A stretch of 64,000 nt of DNA, from NCBI RefSeq assembly GCF_026213295.1, contig NC_079419.1, forward strand, positions 7,659,415 through 7,723,414. Reading direction: 5' to 3'. The stretch comes from Gadus chalcogrammus. Its lineage: Eukaryota; Chordata; Actinopteri; Gadiformes; Gadidae. The notes beneath the pieces were generated by a model. The model did no database searches. It saw nothing but the letters and a program-made list of their open reading frames with translations, and was not told the origin of the DNA. Numbering within the stretch: the first letter of the stretch is position 1; every line of letters starts with the position of its first letter. A program made the translations under genes and the position numbers. This document shows, piece by piece, positions 61,778 to 64,000 of this stretch.

Positions 61778-61863
61778 GCTAGCACACGATGCTTACGACG
61801 CGGTGCTAGCACACGATGCCATCGACGGTAGCAAAGGATGCTAACAATGCTAGCACACGATGC
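61778..61863 (-). repeat. tandem 15-mer cluster in phlpp1 3' UTR
   Basis: GCTAGCACACGATGC occurs exactly three times (61778-61792, 61805-61819, 61849-61863) with partial copies (gatgctaac, ctagcaatgctaac) between and after. Confidence 0.85.
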
Positions 61864-61940
61864 TAACGATGCGATGCGTTTCTAGCAATGCTAACTCAAA
61901 AGTGGCAGAGTGGGAGAGAGCAAGCGGTCACCGCGACAAC

Positions 61941-61969
61941 GGGGGGGGGGGGGGGGGGGGGGGGGGGGC
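61941..61969. repeat. homopolymer G tract
   Basis: About 28 consecutive G (C in the phlpp1 transcript) starting 50 nt past the stop. Length is likely unreliable in the assembly. Confidence 0.9.
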
Positions 61970-62020
61970 TGTGGGGCGGGGCTTGGGCGTGAGGCTTCAG
62001 TGCGGCCTCATTTGCCGGCT

Positions 62021-64000
62021 TCAGAGGGGGGTGTCGTCGTAGTCGGCGGGCGTCTCGGTCCTCTCGGGGGGCTTCTGCTGCTTCTGCTGGTGCTCCTTCA
62101 TGATCTCCTTCACCTCCTCCTCCAGCTCGGGGGGGATGATGAACTGGTCGTCGGGGTCGGGCTGCGCCGGCGCCGTGAAGTACCCCCCCGGCTTCCTGCA
62201 GGGGGCGTCGGCCGCCACCTCGATCAGGTTGTGGCTCTTCTCCTGCGGGGCCACCGAGCCGTTGCCCCGCCGCTGCTGCTTCCCCGGCGCCCACCACGCC
62301 CCCCTGGCGGCGTCGCACGCCACGCCCCCCACCGCCGCCGCCGCCGCCCCCCGCCCACGGCTCGTCCCGTTCGGCCCCGCCCCCGTCGGCCTCCCCCGCG
62401 GGCTCCGGGGTGGAGGGGGGCGGGGGCGGGGGGTGCGGGGGCGGCAGCAGCAGCAGCGCCCCCGCCTCCTGGCCTCCCGGGAGCGGCGTGCTGGGCCGCG
62501 GCGCGCTGTGGTGCGGCCCCGGCAGCGAGGACGCCAGCCCCGCCTTCAGGCAGTGGATGTCGGCCTCCACCTCCACGCGGCTCCCGTTGGAGAACACCCC
62601 GGCGATGGGCTCCTCGTCCTCGCTGTCCAGCCCGTTGTCGGACAGCGCGCTGGAGAAGGTGGCGCTGGACAGCTGCCGCTGGAAGGAGGAGGAGGAGGCC
62701 GAGCCGCCCTCGGCCGGGTGGAGGGCGCAGCAGCCCCGCGCCGAGCTAAGCTCCGCCCCCGCCTGGTAGGGGCAGTGCTGGCCGGGGCTGGCGGCGTGCG
62801 GGGGGTGGTGCGGCGGCGGCGGCAGCGTGAGTCCGTGCGGCGCGAGGGCGAGGTGCCCGGCCTGCGGCGCCTGGTGGTGGTGGTGGTGCTGCGGCCCCCC
62901 AGGCGGCGGCGGCGCCCCGTGCTCCGTCAGCAGCGGCAGCGAGGCCGGGGGGTGGTGCGGCGGAGGCTCGTCGGACGACGCCGTGGAGCCCACCTCGCTG
63001 CTCATCTCGCTGGCGCTCACCTCGCTGCTGAGCTCGCTGCAGGACGAGGCCGGGGGCTGGGGGAGGCGCTCCTTGCCGGCCGCGGCGCCCCCCCCCGCCA
63101 CGGCGCCCGAGGAGGCGGGCGTCCCCGGGTGGTAGTGGTAGTGCGGGTGCGGCAGCGGCGGCGGGGGGTCCGAGGAGGAGGTGGAGGAGCAACAGCAGGA
63201 GCAGCAGTCCTCGCTGACGCTGAGCTGCACCACCACGGCGCTCAGGCTGTCGGTGCAGCCGTAGCCCTGGGCCAGGGTGCACAGCTTCTTGGCGGCGGCC
63301 AGGCCGTCGGGCACGTTGCGCACCGCCTCCACCGCCTCCTCGGGGGACACGGCGTCCCACAGGCCCCGGCTGCCCAGGATGAAGAACTCGTCCTGGGGCG
63401 TGAGCGTGGCCGTCTGCACGTGGGGCCGCGGGATGACGGCCGGGTAGAGGAAGGAGTAGCCCATGACGCGTGTGGAGTCGGTCACGCCGTTCACCTTGTT
63501 GTCCTGTAGGGGGCAGCGGCGGGGTAACAAAGGCTCAGCATGGCGGGAAAATAACATCCACGTGCACGAGGAGCGGGAGATTTCAGGAGCCATAAGACAT
63601 AGTGGAGGCTATAAAGCCATTAGAAGTTTATAAGTATACATTTTATACTTCTTCCGACTCCTTTTCAGACGCATAAATGAATGAATGTAAGACGCTTTTT
63701 TAATTTTTCTTATTTGTGAAATAATTCGAACATCGTCATTGTTCATATATTATTTTCGTGCTTTTCATTTCGTTTTGTAGTTTTGATATGTTAGATTTTC
63801 TATCGATGTGTCTGAAATAAACGGAATCAATTAAATTCCAAAAATTGTTCACATGTATTAATCCAATACCGACCCCATTACTGTAGTGGTTCTTCACATC
63901 AACACGTGGAGGAGAACGGGGGATCGGGGGGCGGGGGGGGTTACCTCGGTGACGATGGCGTTGTGCTGGCGGATGCGGAGGTACTCCTTCTCCAGGCCCA
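62021..64000 (-). CDS. phlpp1: PH domain and leucine-rich repeat protein phosphatase 1, 3' end
   Basis: Ser/Thr phosphatase that dephosphorylates Akt and PKC at the hydrophobic motif. Only the last two coding exons are here: 64000-63945 (continues outside the window; [17 protein letters not shown]) and 63503-62021. The last exon holds the end of the PP2C-type domain ([54 protein letters not shown]), then a Ser/Pro/His-rich tail, then the conserved block [20 protein letters not shown] and the PDZ ligand DTPL at the stop. DTPL and the [17 protein letters not shown] block identify PHLPP1 rather than PHLPP2. The frame of the catalytic part and the frame of the C-terminus differ; the switch lies in the GGC/G-run at about 62324-62356, most simply a sequence error there. 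GC content is extreme. Confidence 0.93.

Noticed and set aside
61896..62330. Continuation of the long minus-strand phlpp1 frame (565 codons) to 61896
   Set aside because: After the G-run it no longer encodes the conserved phlpp1 C-terminus, which is found intact in another frame ending at 62021.
62100..63509. Plus-strand open frame of 469 codons opposite phlpp1
   Set aside because: It is antisense to a well-supported exon. Very high GC removes stop codons on both strands, and its Arg/Gly/Val-rich translation has no recognisable domain.

Overview
This is vertebrate nuclear DNA from a ray-finned (teleost) fish. Genes are split into many short exons with GT/AG introns, and introns and spacers are full of teleost-type repeats: a tRNA-derived SINE, TTAA-flanked MITEs, LINE fragments, and very long (GT)n, (GA)n and (CTTT)n arrays. 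The dense long dinucleotide arrays, plus an LTR element with Gmr1-type domain order (a group first described in Atlantic cod), would fit a gadiform fish. That species-level guess is inference. A 100-base N gap at 1641-1740 shows this is a draft assembly.

Layout: 1-4.2 kb is intergenic. plk3 (polo-like kinase 3, minus, 15 coding exons, 6138-13994) is followed by cacybp (minus, 15498-17914) and mrps14 (minus, 20634-22605). ripk1 (plus, 23842-29044) is divergent from mrps14. An OPN5-group non-visual opsin gene (minus, 31622-39549) follows. From 41.8 to 46 kb there is a decayed Gmr1-like LTR retrotransposon with a LINE fragment inside its span. A repeat-rich spacer (46-51.5 kb) carries a large inverted duplication. 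mep1b (meprin beta, plus, 51512-59909) is tail-to-tail with the 3' end of phlpp1 (minus, 62021-64000, truncated by the window edge).

I reconstructed exons by hand from homology and splice sites. For plk3, cacybp, mrps14, ripk1, the opsin and mep1b the exons sum to a whole number of codons (669, 227, 139, 682, 466 and 734 aa), close to the human protein lengths where I know them. phlpp1 has one apparent frameshift in a GC-rich simple repeat.

The genes do not form one pathway. plk3 is a stress/immediate-early kinase, cacybp an Hsp90/Siah co-factor, mrps14 a mitoribosomal protein, ripk1 a cell-death and NF-kB kinase, the opsin a photoreceptor, mep1b a brush-border protease and phlpp1 an Akt phosphatase. 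cacybp and mrps14 are also adjacent in human (1q25); mep1b and phlpp1 both lie on human chromosome 18.

Most interesting signals: a 128-nt (TG)n array directly before the acceptor of the in-frame ripk1 exon that encodes the RHIM; a decayed duplicate of ripk1 exon 6 downstream of the ripk1 stop; an opsin whose E/DRY motif reads V-C-F; nested foldback elements in the opsin intron; a foldback transposon with perfect 34-bp ends and a 9-bp target duplication inside mrps14; and the IN-before-RT order of the LTR element.
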